Positions 52,903 to 62,218 of a stretch of 64,000 nucleotides of DNA are shown here, piece by piece. A program made the position numbers and the translations under genes. This DNA comes from Parabacteroides distasonis ATCC 8503. Its GTDB lineage: Bacteria; Bacteroidota; Bacteroidia; Bacteroidales; Tannerellaceae. Position 1 is the stretch's first letter; every line of letters begins with the position of its first letter. The notes below the pieces were generated by a model. That model was not told the DNA's origin and ran no database searches. It saw only the letters and a program-made list of their open reading frames with translations. Location: contig NC_009615.1 of the NCBI RefSeq assembly GCF_000012845.1, forward strand, positions 3,660,501 through 3,724,500. Direction: 5' to 3'.

Positions 52903-53919
52903 ATGGCAAGAGGAACAACTTCATATTACGGACGTAGATATACTATAGCGACACCTATGACCCATTTGTACATGCTTTGCGCTTGTATTTTTTGTTGGAT
53001 CGTGGGGTATGTGGATTCGGTAGGCTATCCCGTGTATGGAGAGGTGACGGCTCCTCCTTTATGGAATGCCCTCTGTCTGATTCTTCCGGGTAAGTTGTTT
53101 ACCTATTTGATCGGTTTTTTGCTGATGGCCGGTGGTGCGTTTCTGGTGCATCGGGTAAACTATGCGTTGATGTTGATTCGTGAGAAGACATTGCTTCCCT
53201 TTCTCTTCTATGCCTTGTTGACAAGTACAAACCCGGATTTCTTTCCCTTGAAATCAACATCTGTCGGGGTGTTTTGTTTGATATTGGCCCTTTATCAGTT
53301 ATTTACCTCTTATCATGACCCGGACGCTACGGATAAGGCTTATAACGCATCCTTGATTATCAGTATCGGAAGTCTGTTGTGGATACACATCCTTTGGTTC
53401 TTGCCGCTGTTTTGGTTGGGAATGTATAATTTCAGGACATTGAATATCCGGACATTTGTCGCTTCCTTGTTCGGAATCTTGACGGTTTATTGGTTTGTTT
53501 TCGGATGGTGTGTCTGGGAATGGGATTTCACGGTATTTACCATACCTTTCACCTCCTTATTCAAGATCCGTTTCCTTGCGGTACTAGGGACGGGAATTAT
53601 AGATTGGATACAGATTGTTTTAGTGGCGGGATTAACGATCATTGCTTCATTAAACATCGTTACACATGAGTATGAGGATAATTTGCGTACTCGTCAGTTT
53701 CTTTCTTTTCTGATTGTCATGGCCATTTGGTCGTTTGGATTGTTCTTTATCTATGAGCAGTCGTCCGAGGAATTTCTGGAAATGGCCTGTGTACCGGCGT
53801 CTATCCTGATCGCCCATTTTTTTACGGTGAACCGGGGGAAATATATCTTTTGGCTGTTCCATTTCTCGGTAGTTATGTTTATCGCATTATTAATGATACG
53901 TATATGGAATTTCTTATAG
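52903..53919 (+). CDS. Multi-pass membrane protein of unknown function
   Basis: 338 aa with 8-10 hydrophobic helices covering most of the chain (LYMLCACIFCWIVGYVDSVG, LFTYLIGFLLMAGGAFLVHR, SLLWIHILWFLPLFWLGMYN, IIDWIQIVLVAGLTIIASLN and others). I do not recognise a catalytic motif; it resembles uncharacterised Bacteroidota integral membrane proteins (DUF6427-like). The first 15 residues are polar and basic (MARGTTSYYGRRYT). It overlaps the next gene by 16 bases, so the two are probably co-translated. Confidence 0.75.
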   Translation: MARGTTSYYGRRYTIATPMTHLYMLCACIFCWIVGYVDSVGYPVYGEVTAPPLWNALCLILPGKLFTYLIGFLLMAGGAFLVHRVNYALMLIREKTLLPFLFYALLTSTNPDFFPLKSTSVGVFCLILALYQLFTSYHDPDATDKAYNASLIISIGSLLWIHILWFLPLFWLGMYNFRTLNIRTFVASLFGILTVYWFVFGWCVWEWDFTVFTIPFTSLFKIRFLAVLGTGIIDWIQIVLVAGLTIIASLNIVTHEYEDNLRTRQFLSFLIVMAIWSFGLFFIYEQSSEEFLEMACVPASILIAHFFTVNRGKYIFWLFHFSVVMFIALLMIRIWNFL

Positions 53920-54353
53920 CCTACGGGTATATCGGGGTGTTTATCGCTTCTTTCTTAGCGGCTACGATCTTGCCGTTTAGCAGTGAGGCCGTATTGACGG
54001 GTGTATTATTGGCGGGTTCGGCTTATTGGCCTTGTATGATCGCCGCTACGCTTGGTAATTTCTTAGGTGGAATGAGCTGCTATTGGTTGGGGATGCAGGG
54101 AAAGGTAGAGTGGATCGAGAAATACCTCAAACTCGATCCGGTAAAACTACAGAAGGTGCAGGATTGGATCAAGGGAAAAGGCTCTTGGATGGGCTTCTTT
54201 GTTTTTCTTCCCGGTATCGGTGATTTTATCGCTGTCGCTCTAGGTTTCTTGCGGGCTAATATATGGGTCGTGGCGATCTCCATGTTCTTAGGAAAAGCGA
54301 TCCGTTATTGGGTTTGGATGGAGTTTGTTTATAGGGTACAGTCTATGTTTTGA
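53904..54353 (+). CDS. YqaA/DedA-like small membrane protein
   Basis: 149 aa, four or so hydrophobic helices. Motifs of the SNARE-associated/DedA superfamily, YqaA branch: YIGVFIASFLAATILPFSSE, GNFLGGMSCYWLGMQG, FFVFLPGIGDFIAVALGFLR. DedA proteins affect membrane lipid and envelope homeostasis; YqaA itself is uncharacterised. The ATG at 53904 is inside the preceding gene; an earlier frame start at 53850 would add 18 residues antisense-like to the family pattern. Confidence 0.8.
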   Translation: MEFLIAYGYIGVFIASFLAATILPFSSEAVLTGVLLAGSAYWPCMIAATLGNFLGGMSCYWLGMQGKVEWIEKYLKLDPVKLQKVQDWIKGKGSWMGFFVFLPGIGDFIAVALGFLRANIWVVAISMFLGKAIRYWVWMEFVYRVQSMF

Positions 54354-54355
54354 TA

Positions 54356-54472
54356 ACCCGAGAGCTGTACCTTGCACGAAATCATTTCAAGCGTAATTGT
54401 CCCCTTTTCCGTGAACTTGATAGCGTTATCGATAAAATTCGTGATAGAATTACAAGGATTTTTGTATATGAA
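54356..54472 (-). pseudogene. Histidine-kinase ATPase fragment overlapping the flippase 3' end
   Basis: On the minus strand the frame reads FIYKNPCNSITNFIDNAIKFTEKGTITLEM (positions 54472 down to ~54383), an unmistakable N-box of a sensor-kinase ATPase domain (N-x-x-x-N-A-I-K-F-T-x-x-G). About 39 residues continue to 54356; no start, no H-box and no G-box are nearby. It lies in a different frame from the flippase gene, which ends inside it (54450). It is a fossil of a kinase gene. Confidence 0.65.
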
Positions 54473-55724
54473 TTCTGCAAGCTTGGAAGTCTTTTTTGTC
54501 CGGAAGGAACTCATTCCAGCGTGTAAGTGTTTGCCGGGAGAAGACCGTCAATGAGAAAACCAGCATAGAGGTAAAGGCGATACTGGTCGTGATAGCGGAA
54601 CCTACGACCCCGTAAGACGGGATGAGTAAAAAGCCGGAGATTAATAAGGCAATAAGCCCTACGCACGAGCTTGCCGTACTGTACCGGATCTTTCCGCTGC
54701 CGATGAAATAATGGCTGATGATGCTGTTGCAGCCTAACGCTACGATTCCGATCGATAATCCGCCTATCACTTTACGTATGCCTTTGAACTCGGCGCTGAA
54801 AAGATAATCCGTATATATCCATTCCGGTACCAATAGGATACATCCCATCACGAGGGCTAAAGCGCAAAAGGTCAATTTGAAAAGCTGTAAGGTAATACGT
54901 TTTTGTTCCGTTGCCTCTGAGGTCTTGGCCACGCTACTGTATTCGATGAAACTTACGCTGCGACTAATATTCCATACACTCTCGGAGATCTTGGTCCCAG
55001 CGTCTAGCAAGCCTACACTTCCCAACCCGGCGAAACGTTGTATTAGGAAATAATTGAGTCGGGTAGTACAGGTTTCCGCCAATCCGTCCGCGCCGGCCCA
55101 CAGGCCGTAGGCAAACATTTCTTTTAATAGACCGTAGAGCGATTTGCCGGAAGACCGGGATGTCTCCTTTAAGAAATCAGGAACAAGCATCGATAGGCTG
55201 GCAATAAAGGCTATGCCGTTCGTGACATATAATCCCCAGACATACGACCGTACGTCCGGGCGCTTCAATATATAATAGAAATAGAGTAAGACGAAAAATA
55301 GCAGTCCTCCTTGCAATATAAACGTGAGATTAAACCCTTTGATATTGTCTTTACCCAACAAGAAGCGGGCATTGGCGTTTACCGTAGAGCTCAAGATCGC
55401 CAACAAGAAGATATCCAGCCGATAGCCGGTGGGTAAAAGCCCGGTAAGATACATGAAGCCGCAAGCTAGGGAAGAGCCGATAGGTGTCCACAGATATGCG
55501 GGAAGGAAAATTGTCCGCATGGAGTAACGATTCATGAAATAGACAATCGTATTCCCGCATAAAATCCCATTGACGATTACCGCTATATTTACCGAGGCCA
55601 CGATCAACCCGATCATCCCCACGCCCTCGATTCCCAGCACCTTCGCATTAATGAAGATCAGCGCTAGGTTAAGGAAAGCTATCAGATAACGCGAGCCTAT
55701 TGTCCCCAGTATCTTTTTTAACAT
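54450..55724 (-). CDS. Polysaccharide/lipid flippase (MATE/Wzx-type)
   Basis: 424 aa with 12 or more hydrophobic helices, matching polysaccharide-biosynthesis flippases (YLIAFLNLALIFINAKVLGI, AYGLWAGADGLAETCTTRLN, FAGLGSVGLLDAGTKISESV, LGCNSIISHYFIGSGKIRYS). These transport undecaprenyl-linked units. Shortly after the last helix the chain passes into sequence that in another frame encodes a kinase fragment (QACRIHIQKSL), so the true C-terminus may have been lost. Encoded three bases after the M20 hydrolase, with no other glycan genes nearby. Confidence 0.82.
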   Translation of the reverse strand: MLKKILGTIGSRYLIAFLNLALIFINAKVLGIEGVGMIGLIVASVNIAVIVNGILCGNTIVYFMNRYSMRTIFLPAYLWTPIGSSLACGFMYLTGLLPTGYRLDIFLLAILSSTVNANARFLLGKDNIKGFNLTFILQGGLLFFVLLYFYYILKRPDVRSYVWGLYVTNGIAFIASLSMLVPDFLKETSRSSGKSLYGLLKEMFAYGLWAGADGLAETCTTRLNYFLIQRFAGLGSVGLLDAGTKISESVWNISRSVSFIEYSSVAKTSEATEQKRITLQLFKLTFCALALVMGCILLVPEWIYTDYLFSAEFKGIRKVIGGLSIGIVALGCNSIISHYFIGSGKIRYSTASSCVGLIALLISGFLLIPSYGVVGSAITTSIAFTSMLVFSLTVFSRQTLTRWNEFLPDKKDFQACRIHIQKSL

Positions 55725-55727
55725 AAG

Positions 55728-56783
55728 CTATAGTTGTAATCCATTCAGTAACCTTACATAGGTATCGATCGCTTCCCGGATCTCCGGTCCCTTGATGTAT
55801 TCGTCTGCGGAATGGGAACGTGCCGAGTTTCCCGGCCCTATCTTTACGGAGGGGAAACGCATCAAGGCTTGGTCGCTAAGCGTAGGAGAGCCGAAAGGCT
55901 CTTTTCCCATTAAGATCGCCCGTCGCACAAAAGGATGATCCAGATCCGTGCGGGTGGAGCTAAGGCGGAAGCTGCGGGCCTTGATCTCGCAATGAACCTT
56001 TTCCTTGATTAGCTCGAATAACTGTTCGTTCGTATAAAATTCGTTGGTGCGGATATCTACCGTGAATTCGCATTTATCGGGAACGACATTGTGTTGTGTA
56101 CCGGCATGGATGATGGTGACAGTCATTTTCACCGGTCCGAGGAAGTCGCTTTTCTCCGGGAATTGATAGGTGCTGAACCATTCTATATCCTTCATCGCTA
56201 AAGTGATGGCATTGATGCCCTCATTACGTGCGGCATGTCCGGCCTTTCCGATAGCGGTGCAATCCAGTACCATTAGCCCTTTCTCGGCTACGGCGGGTTG
56301 CATACCCGTAGGTTCACCTACGACAGCGAAGGAGATAGGAGGAAGCTCGGCCAATGCGCTTTCAATGCCATTCTTCCCGGATACCTCTTCCTCACAAGAC
56401 GCAAGGAAGATTAGATTATAAGGTTGTTCTTTCTCGCTTAAGATACAGAAGGTTTCATAGAGGGAGACTACGCTCGCCCCGGCATCGTTACTGCCCAGTC
56501 CATATAATTGATCATCCTCGGTCTCTTCGGGAGTGAACGGGTCTTTGGTCCAACCGGAAGCGGGCTTGACGGTGTCTATATGGGAGTTGAGTAAAAGGGT
56601 CGGTTTACCGAAATCGAAATCCGGGGCGATGATCCACAGGTTGTTGCCTTTGCGGAACACCTTTTGTCCGGCCTTTTGCCATTCTGCTTGCAGGAAATCC
56701 GCTACGGCGGTCTCGTCCCGGCTGAAAGACGGACGGGAGATCATGCCTTTTAATAAATCAATCGCTTCGTAATATCTTTCCAT
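55728..56783 (-). CDS. M20-family amidohydrolase (ArgE-like)
   Basis: 351-aa cytoplasmic zinc hydrolase. Metal ligands: LLLNSHIDTVKPASGW (His-x-Asp), GLGSNDAGASV (bridging Asp), ASCEEEVSGKNGIESAL (catalytic Glu-Glu), VVGEPTGMQPAVAEKG, and the distal His in RSHSADEYIKGP. The dimerisation domain lies in the middle. Related to acetylornithine deacetylase and LysW-lysine hydrolase. Known: Bacteroides makes arginine through N-succinylornithine, so a desuccinylase of this kind would be expected; this gene is a candidate. Between ribF (1 base) and the flippase (3 bases). Confidence 0.85.
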   Translation of the reverse strand: MERYYEAIDLLKGMISRPSFSRDETAVADFLQAEWQKAGQKVFRKGNNLWIIAPDFDFGKPTLLLNSHIDTVKPASGWTKDPFTPEETEDDQLYGLGSNDAGASVVSLYETFCILSEKEQPYNLIFLASCEEEVSGKNGIESALAELPPISFAVVGEPTGMQPAVAEKGLMVLDCTAIGKAGHAARNEGINAITLAMKDIEWFSTYQFPEKSDFLGPVKMTVTIIHAGTQHNVVPDKCEFTVDIRTNEFYTNEQLFELIKEKVHCEIKARSFRLSSTRTDLDHPFVRRAILMGKEPFGSPTLSDQALMRFPSVKIGPGNSARSHSADEYIKGPEIREAIDTYVRLLNGLQL

Positions 56784-56784
56784 A

Positions 56785-57705
56785 TTATAATAAATTATTT
56801 ACGGTGCATCTGTCTTTCTCCAGTTGGGCTTTCAATTCTTCTAAGGAATCGAATTTGATGTCTCCGCGTACGTATTGAACGAATGAGACACGAATGCTAT
56901 CATTGTAGATATCTCCGGAGAAATCCAGAATATTGACCTCCATGGATATGTCCTTCCCATTATTGAGTGTCGGACGGTCACCGATATAAAGCATTCCCTT
57001 ATATCGTTCGCCTTCCACCTCCACCCATACGGCATATACGCCAATACCCGGAATGACTTTAAAAGGTTCATCTACCCGTATATTCGCCGTGGGAAATCCT
57101 AGCGTGCGTCCCACTTTATAGCCGCTGACGATATGGCCCAGCAATTGATAGGGATAGGTCAGTAAATAAGCGGCTTCAGCTACATTTCCGGCTTGAAGTA
57201 ATTTCCGGATTTCGGAAGAGCTGACGGCCGTATTTCCTTCGTCATAGGGAGATGCCTTCAGCACCTCGATACCACATTCGGTGCCATAAACGACATATTG
57301 CTCGAAGCCATCCGTCCGATCGTGCCCGAAACGATGGTCATATCCGATCAATAAGGTCTTTACATGCAGGCTCTTCGCTAAAATAGAGGTAATGAATTCC
57401 TTGGCCGAGAGCCGGGATAGCTCGATCGTAAAATCCAATACGATGCAATAATCTACTCCGGTAGTCTCTAATTGCTGTAACTTTTCCTCGAAAGAATTTA
57501 ATAGCTTCGGTTGGTAATCCGCATGCAATACGGCCCGGGGATGTTCCGGGAAGGTGATTACGGCCGATGGCAGGTTACGTGCTTTGGCAATCTCTTTCAT
57601 CTCGTCGATTAAGAAACGGTGTCCTAGATGCACACCATCGAAAAATCCGATCGTAGCCACCAGTTCCTTTCCTTTCAGTCTGTCAAAATCTCTTACAACA
57701 ATCAT
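56785..57705 (-). CDS. ribF: Riboflavin kinase / FAD synthetase
   Basis: 306-aa bifunctional enzyme making FMN and FAD. The N-terminal adenylyltransferase domain has ATIGFFDGVHLGHRFLIDEM (HxGH-type), LLIGYDHRFGHDRTDGFEQY and SSSEIRKLLQAGNV. The C-terminal kinase domain has LGHIVSGYKVGRTLGFPTAN and GMLYIGDRPTLNNG, VNILDFSGDIY. Length is normal. First gene of a minus-strand unit with the M20 hydrolase and flippase, divergent from the hybrid regulator. Confidence 0.95.
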   Translation of the reverse strand: MIVVRDFDRLKGKELVATIGFFDGVHLGHRFLIDEMKEIAKARNLPSAVITFPEHPRAVLHADYQPKLLNSFEEKLQQLETTGVDYCIVLDFTIELSRLSAKEFITSILAKSLHVKTLLIGYDHRFGHDRTDGFEQYVVYGTECGIEVLKASPYDEGNTAVSSSEIRKLLQAGNVAEAAYLLTYPYQLLGHIVSGYKVGRTLGFPTANIRVDEPFKVIPGIGVYAVWVEVEGERYKGMLYIGDRPTLNNGKDISMEVNILDFSGDIYNDSIRVSFVQYVRGDIKFDSLEELKAQLEKDRCTVNNLL

Positions 57706-57840
57706 TGCGCCTTATTCATTTCTATTCCAATCGAAAGACAAATGTACGGGATAATTTTTAATAATCATGTTCTTATATATGGATACTTTACGTGTATGTT
57801 TACTGCAACCCGCATTGCAGCAGAATTAGATACCGGTTGG

Positions 57841-57872
57841 TTTGGTTCGTTTTCGGGAAATATCTATATTTG
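57841..57872 (+). promoter_or_regulatory. Promoter of the hybrid two-component regulator, near-leaderless
   Basis: TTTG at 57841-57844 and TATATTTG at 57865-57872 are 20 bp apart, the best promoter in the window. Transcription would start at about 57876-57879; the ATG is at 57879, so the transcript should have almost no leader. Confidence 0.8.
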
Positions 57873-57878
57873 CTAAGT

Positions 57879-60800
57879 ATGAAAACGAAAACTCTACTCT
57901 GTATCATAATGATCCTGTCTTGGGGAATATTGGGATCCGGACTTGCGGCGGAAGATATTCTTTTCAACCGTCTGGGAGTACAGGACGGTCTGTCTTCCAA
58001 TGAGATCACTTGTATCCTGAAAGACCGGAAGGGGTTTATGTGGTTGGGTACCACTTCTGGGGTAAACCGTTTTGATGGGTATGAGTTTAAGCATTATAAA
58101 TACAAGGAAAGCGGGTTGCCTTTTAGGGAGGAGCATGTCTCCGAACTTCAAGAAACCGCTGATGGGCGTATTTGGATTACCTATAATACGAACCAACTTT
58201 GCGTATATGAGCCCGGTAATGACCGTTTTATTCCGGAGAAGGAAATATTAGATAGCTTACGTCTAGAGAATCCTCCCGCTAAGATATTCGTCGACAATGA
58301 TAAACAACTCTATTTCGCTACCTATACGAATGAATTTTGTCGTTATGATCAAGCGAGGGGAAAGATTTATTCGTATCCACTAAATAAAGAGGATGGTCGG
58401 GTTTGTGATATGAGTGACGTGGGCGATCGTCTATATGTAGTCCATACCTCGGGAGTGGTAGAGGGGATCGATAAGGCATCCGGAGAATCTGTCTATCGGG
58501 ATGAGTATCTGACTCAATATGCGAATGCCCAGTTATTCTATGTGTTCGCCGATAGTGACGGGGATCTGTGGTTTTTCTTAAATCCCGGATATAGTAGAGG
58601 TCTCTTTCGCCTAAATCCCAAAAGCAAGGAGTGGAAACATTATACGACCGAAACCTCGGTCGCTTTATCCTCTATAATGGTGCGTGACGTGGCGGAGGAT
58701 ATGAACGGTAATATCTGGATCGCTACCGATCATGGCGGTATCAATATCTTGGATAAACGTCTGAACCGGATGCGTTATATACGAAATAACCCGTTTAACC
58801 AAACGAGTTTGAGCCAGAATAGCGTGATCTGCTTGTATCGGGATGATACGGGGATTATGTGGGCCGGCACTTATAAAAACGGCATCAACTATTATCATGA
58901 GAGCATTTTTAAATTCCAGACTATCCGGTACCCTTTGGAGTTGATGCGGGATATCTTTAATAATGACTTTAATTGTATCGTAGAAGATAAAGAAGGGGAT
59001 CTGTGGATCGGTACTAGCGGAAACGGCCTATTACGTTACGATCGGGAAACCGGGGAGTATGTCCGCTACCGGGCGGGACGGGAAAGCGAGAACGCTATCT
59101 CCGGCGATGTCGTGATTAGTATGGCGAAAGATTTGGATGGCAAGTTATGGCTGGGTACTTATATGGAGGGGTTGACCGGTTTTGACGGGAAACGTTTCAA
59201 GCATTATCGGGATATCCCGGGCAGTAAGGACGGCTTATCCAATAATAGCGTGTATAGTTTGTATGTCGATGCCAAGAATCGTTTGTGGATCGGTACGTTG
59301 GAAGGCGGCCTGGATTGCTTGGATCAATCTACCGGGAAATGGACGTATTATCGCATGGGGGATAAGGAGAATGCGATTAACTCGGATATCGTATATAGCC
59401 TTTCCGGGGATGAGAAGGGGAATATTGTCGTTGGAACTTCTTTAGGAGTGAACTGGATCAACCCGGAGACGGGGGCTGTTACTTCTTTTAACGGCACGAA
59501 GGATGGACGTTCCGTGTTTGAGGATCAAATCATCAATGTCGTATTTTGTGATAGCCGCCAATGGGTATGGATCGGGAGTAATCATGGGCTACATATATAT
59601 GATAGGTTGAATGATAAGATGTATCGGTTGAACCATTCTTCCGGATTACCGGATAACAGCATCATGTCTATCTTGGAGGATAAATATCATACGGTTTGGG
59701 TGGGGACGAAGAACGGCTTATTGAATATCGTTCCGAATCGGGATACGGATAATAATTATACGTTCGATTGGAATAGCTATGATGAGAATGAGGGCGTTCA
59801 AGGACGTGTGTTTAATGTGAATAGCGCTTGTGGGCTGGAAACGGGTGAGTTGGCGTTTGGTGGGACAAACGGTCTTACCTTCGTTGATCCTGCCCGGATA
59901 CGTTATAATAGCTATGCTCCACCGGCGGTGATAACCGGACTTATGGTGAATAATGTCCCGATAACGGCGAGAGAGGCGTATGACGGGCATGTGATTTTGG
60001 ATAAAGATATCACCTGTACCAAGCAATTGAAACTGAATTATACGGAACGTAATTTCTCCTTTACCATCTCTTCTTGTTGTTATTTCCTTCCTTTGAAGAA
60101 TAAATATGCTTTTAAGATGGAGGGCTTCGACTCGGAATGGACTACCGTAAGCGCCTTGGAACGTCGTATTACCTATACGAACTTGAACCCGGGAACTTAC
60201 ACTTTCAAGGTAAAGGCGATGAATAACGACCGGATTTGGAGCAAGGAGATCACGAGCTTGCAGATCACGATCCTGCCTCCGTTCTGGGCTACCGGATGGG
60301 CAATAGCGTTGTATATCATAGCTGGTATATTATTGGCGTATGGCGTGATACGTTTTATTTTCCGTATCCAGCAAAAGAAGTTGGAGGAGGAGCAAGAACG
60401 GGCTACTGTGCGTCAGCAGCATGAGGTGGACGAGATGAAGCTTCGTTTCTTTACGAACGTAAGCCATGAGTTCCGTACGCCGCTAACATTGATCATGACT
60501 CCTTTGGAGAAGTTGATGAAAACGGAGAAAGACATGGAATCCCAGCAAATATTGAAGTTGATCTATCGGAACGCCGACCGGTTGCTTAAATTGGTGAACC
60601 AGTTATTGGATTTCCGCAAGATCGATATGCAAGGGGATAGCTTGGTCTTGTCTACCGGCGATATTGTCCCGTTTGTGCGTGACGTGGCTTATTCCTTCAA
60701 GGAGCTTTCGGAGCAAAAGCGGATTCATTTCTCTTTTTCCTCGGTCTTCACGTCTCTCCCGATGAAGTTTGACACGGATAAGGTCTTCAAGATCGTCTCT

Positions 60801-61988
60801 AATCTACTGAGTAACGCTTTTAAGTTTACGCCGGAGGGAGGTACTATCTCGGTGACGCTTAGATTGCGGTTGGAGAAGGAGGGAGAGAACAAACTGGTTA
60901 TCGAGGTGTCGGATAGCGGTATCGGTATTCCTGCGGATAAACAAGGAGCTATCTTCGATCGCTTTTATCAGGTGGCTTCCCCGGATAAGGGAAATCCCGT
61001 GGTAGGTACGGGTATCGGCCTGCACCTATGCCGGGAATTCGTGCGGATGCATCATGGGACGATAACCGTGAAAAGCGAGCCGGGAGCGGGTAGTACGTTT
61101 ACGGTTACGCTGCCGGTGATCCCCTTGGACAACCAAGATATTATCTCGGCTCCGGAAGGAATTGCCGAAGGGGATATCTTGCCTCCGGTTGAGGAGCATC
61201 CGGAGATCGCTGATAAGGATGCGTCTCCGGCGGAAAGACCTACGTTGCTGGTCGTAGATGATAACACGGATTTCCGGGAATTTATGAAGTTAAGCTTGAG
61301 TGGCGTTTATTCGGTACTCACGGCGGCGGATGGAGAAGATGCGTGGAAACTCATTCCGGAGGAGCTGCCGGATATGGTGATCAGCGACGTGATGATGCCT
61401 ATCACCGACGGTATTACTTTATGCCGCCGGATCAAGGGAGACATTCGGACTTCCCACGTCCCGGTGATCCTGTTGACGGCTAAGTCCGCAAAAGATAGCC
61501 AACTGGTCGGTCTGGAAGCCGGTGCGGATGATTATATCAGCAAGCCATTCAATATGGAGATGCTTCTCTTGAAGGTGCGGCATTTGATCGAGATGAAGAA
61601 GAAGATGCAAAAGGCCTTTATGCAGTCCTCTACCATGGGCATCGCCTTGACGGAGGTACAAGCTAGCTCCATGGATGAGGAGTTGATGCGTAAGGCCATC
61701 GGCTATATCGAGGAGCAGATCGCCAATCCGGAGTTGTCCGTAGAACGGTTGAGCCGGGAGATGGGCATGAGTCGTGTGAACTTCTACAAGAAATGCCTTT
61801 CCATCACGGGTAAGACTCCGGTGGAGTTGATCCGTACGGTGCGCTTGAAGCGTGCGGCGCAGTTATTGGAGAAGAGCCAGATGCGGGTCAACGAGGTCGC
61901 GCTGGAGTGCGGTTTCAATGATGTGAAGCTATTCCGGAAGTATTTTAAGGATGAGTTCGGAAGGCTTCCCTCTGACTATCATAAATAA
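57879..61988 (+). CDS. Hybrid two-component system regulator (HTCS)
   Basis: 1369-aa inner-membrane sensor joining all parts of a two-component system. From ATG 57879: signal/anchor MKTKTLLCIIMILSWGILGS; two propellers of two-component-regulator repeats (~25-740; blades such as GFMWLGTTSGVNRFDGYEF, GDLWIGTSGNGLLRYDR); three-Y domain (~740-800, KMEGFDSEWTTVSALERRIT); one transmembrane helix (WAIALYIIAGILLAYGVI); kinase H-box NVSHEFRTPLT with H863; ATPase domain with NLLSNAFKFTPEGG and DSGIGIPADKQGAIFDRF; receiver with acceptor D1170 (MVISDVMMP); C-terminal AraC-type HTH (~1268-1369). Such regulators bind oligosaccharides and switch on a neighbouring PUL, here probably that starting with GH31. 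A longer frame from 57792 is upstream of the promoter. Confidence 0.96.
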   Translation: MKTKTLLCIIMILSWGILGSGLAAEDILFNRLGVQDGLSSNEITCILKDRKGFMWLGTTSGVNRFDGYEFKHYKYKESGLPFREEHVSELQETADGRIWITYNTNQLCVYEPGNDRFIPEKEILDSLRLENPPAKIFVDNDKQLYFATYTNEFCRYDQARGKIYSYPLNKEDGRVCDMSDVGDRLYVVHTSGVVEGIDKASGESVYRDEYLTQYANAQLFYVFADSDGDLWFFLNPGYSRGLFRLNPKSKEWKHYTTETSVALSSIMVRDVAEDMNGNIWIATDHGGINILDKRLNRMRYIRNNPFNQTSLSQNSVICLYRDDTGIMWAGTYKNGINYYHESIFKFQTIRYPLELMRDIFNNDFNCIVEDKEGDLWIGTSGNGLLRYDRETGEYVRYRAGRESENAISGDVVISMAKDLDGKLWLGTYMEGLTGFDGKRFKHYRDIPGSKDGLSNNSVYSLYVDAKNRLWIGTLEGGLDCLDQSTGKWTYYRMGDKENAINSDIVYSLSGDEKGNIVVGTSLGVNWINPETGAVTSFNGTKDGRSVFEDQIINVVFCDSRQWVWIGSNHGLHIYDRLNDKMYRLNHSSGLPDNSIMSILEDKYHTVWVGTKNGLLNIVPNRDTDNNYTFDWNSYDENEGVQGRVFNVNSACGLETGELAFGGTNGLTFVDPARIRYNSYAPPAVITGLMVNNVPITAREAYDGHVILDKDITCTKQLKLNYTERNFSFTISSCCYFLPLKNKYAFKMEGFDSEWTTVSALERRITYTNLNPGTYTFKVKAMNNDRIWSKEITSLQITILPPFWATGWAIALYIIAGILLAYGVIRFIFRIQQKKLEEEQERATVRQQHEVDEMKLRFFTNVSHEFRTPLTLIMTPLEKLMKTEKDMESQQILKLIYRNADRLLKLVNQLLDFRKIDMQGDSLVLSTGDIVPFVRDVAYSFKELSEQKRIHFSFSSVFTSLPMKFDTDKVFKIVSNLLSNAFKFTPEGGTISVTLRLRLEKEGENKLVIEVSDSGIGIPADKQGAIFDRFYQVASPDKGNPVVGTGIGLHLCREFVRMHHGTITVKSEPGAGSTFTVTLPVIPLDNQDIISAPEGIAEGDILPPVEEHPEIADKDASPAERPTLLVVDDNTDFREFMKLSLSGVYSVLTAADGEDAWKLIPEELPDMVISDVMMPITDGITLCRRIKGDIRTSHVPVILLTAKSAKDSQLVGLEAGADDYISKPFNMEMLLLKVRHLIEMKKKMQKAFMQSSTMGIALTEVQASSMDEELMRKAIGYIEEQIANPELSVERLSREMGMSRVNFYKKCLSITGKTPVELIRTVRLKRAAQLLEKSQMRVNEVALECGFNDVKLFRKYFKDEFGRLPSDYHK

Positions 61989-62016
61989 ACTTTTTCTAAA
62001 TAAATGCCACGTAATT

Positions 62017-62040
62017 AGGGGATATAACAAAATATCCCCT
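62017..62040 (+). terminator. Hairpin after the hybrid regulator
   Basis: AGGGGATAT (62017-62025) and ATATCCCCT (62032-62040) form a 9-bp stem with a 6-nt loop, 28 bases after the stop. No T-run follows, so termination is uncertain. Confidence 0.5.
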
Positions 62041-62124
62041 TAAAATAAACATTCTTCCCCTACCTTTTTACGGTTCTCCCCGTAACCCAAAACATTTATG
62101 GCTTCCTGTCCGCCGCGAACCCTT

Positions 62125-62132
62125 TAATTTTG
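62125..62132 (+). promoter_or_regulatory. -7 box (TAATTTTG) upstream of the GH31 gene
   Basis: Matches TAnnTTTG and lies about 87 bases before the GH31 ATG. No consensus -33; an HTCS-activated promoter would not need one. Confidence 0.5.
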
Positions 62133-62218
62133 CCAACGAATGAAGAACCATTTTTCTTGTATGGAAAAACCTGTTCGGACTCATTGCTGATCGGAAATAA
62201 TTAAAGAATCTATAGAAT

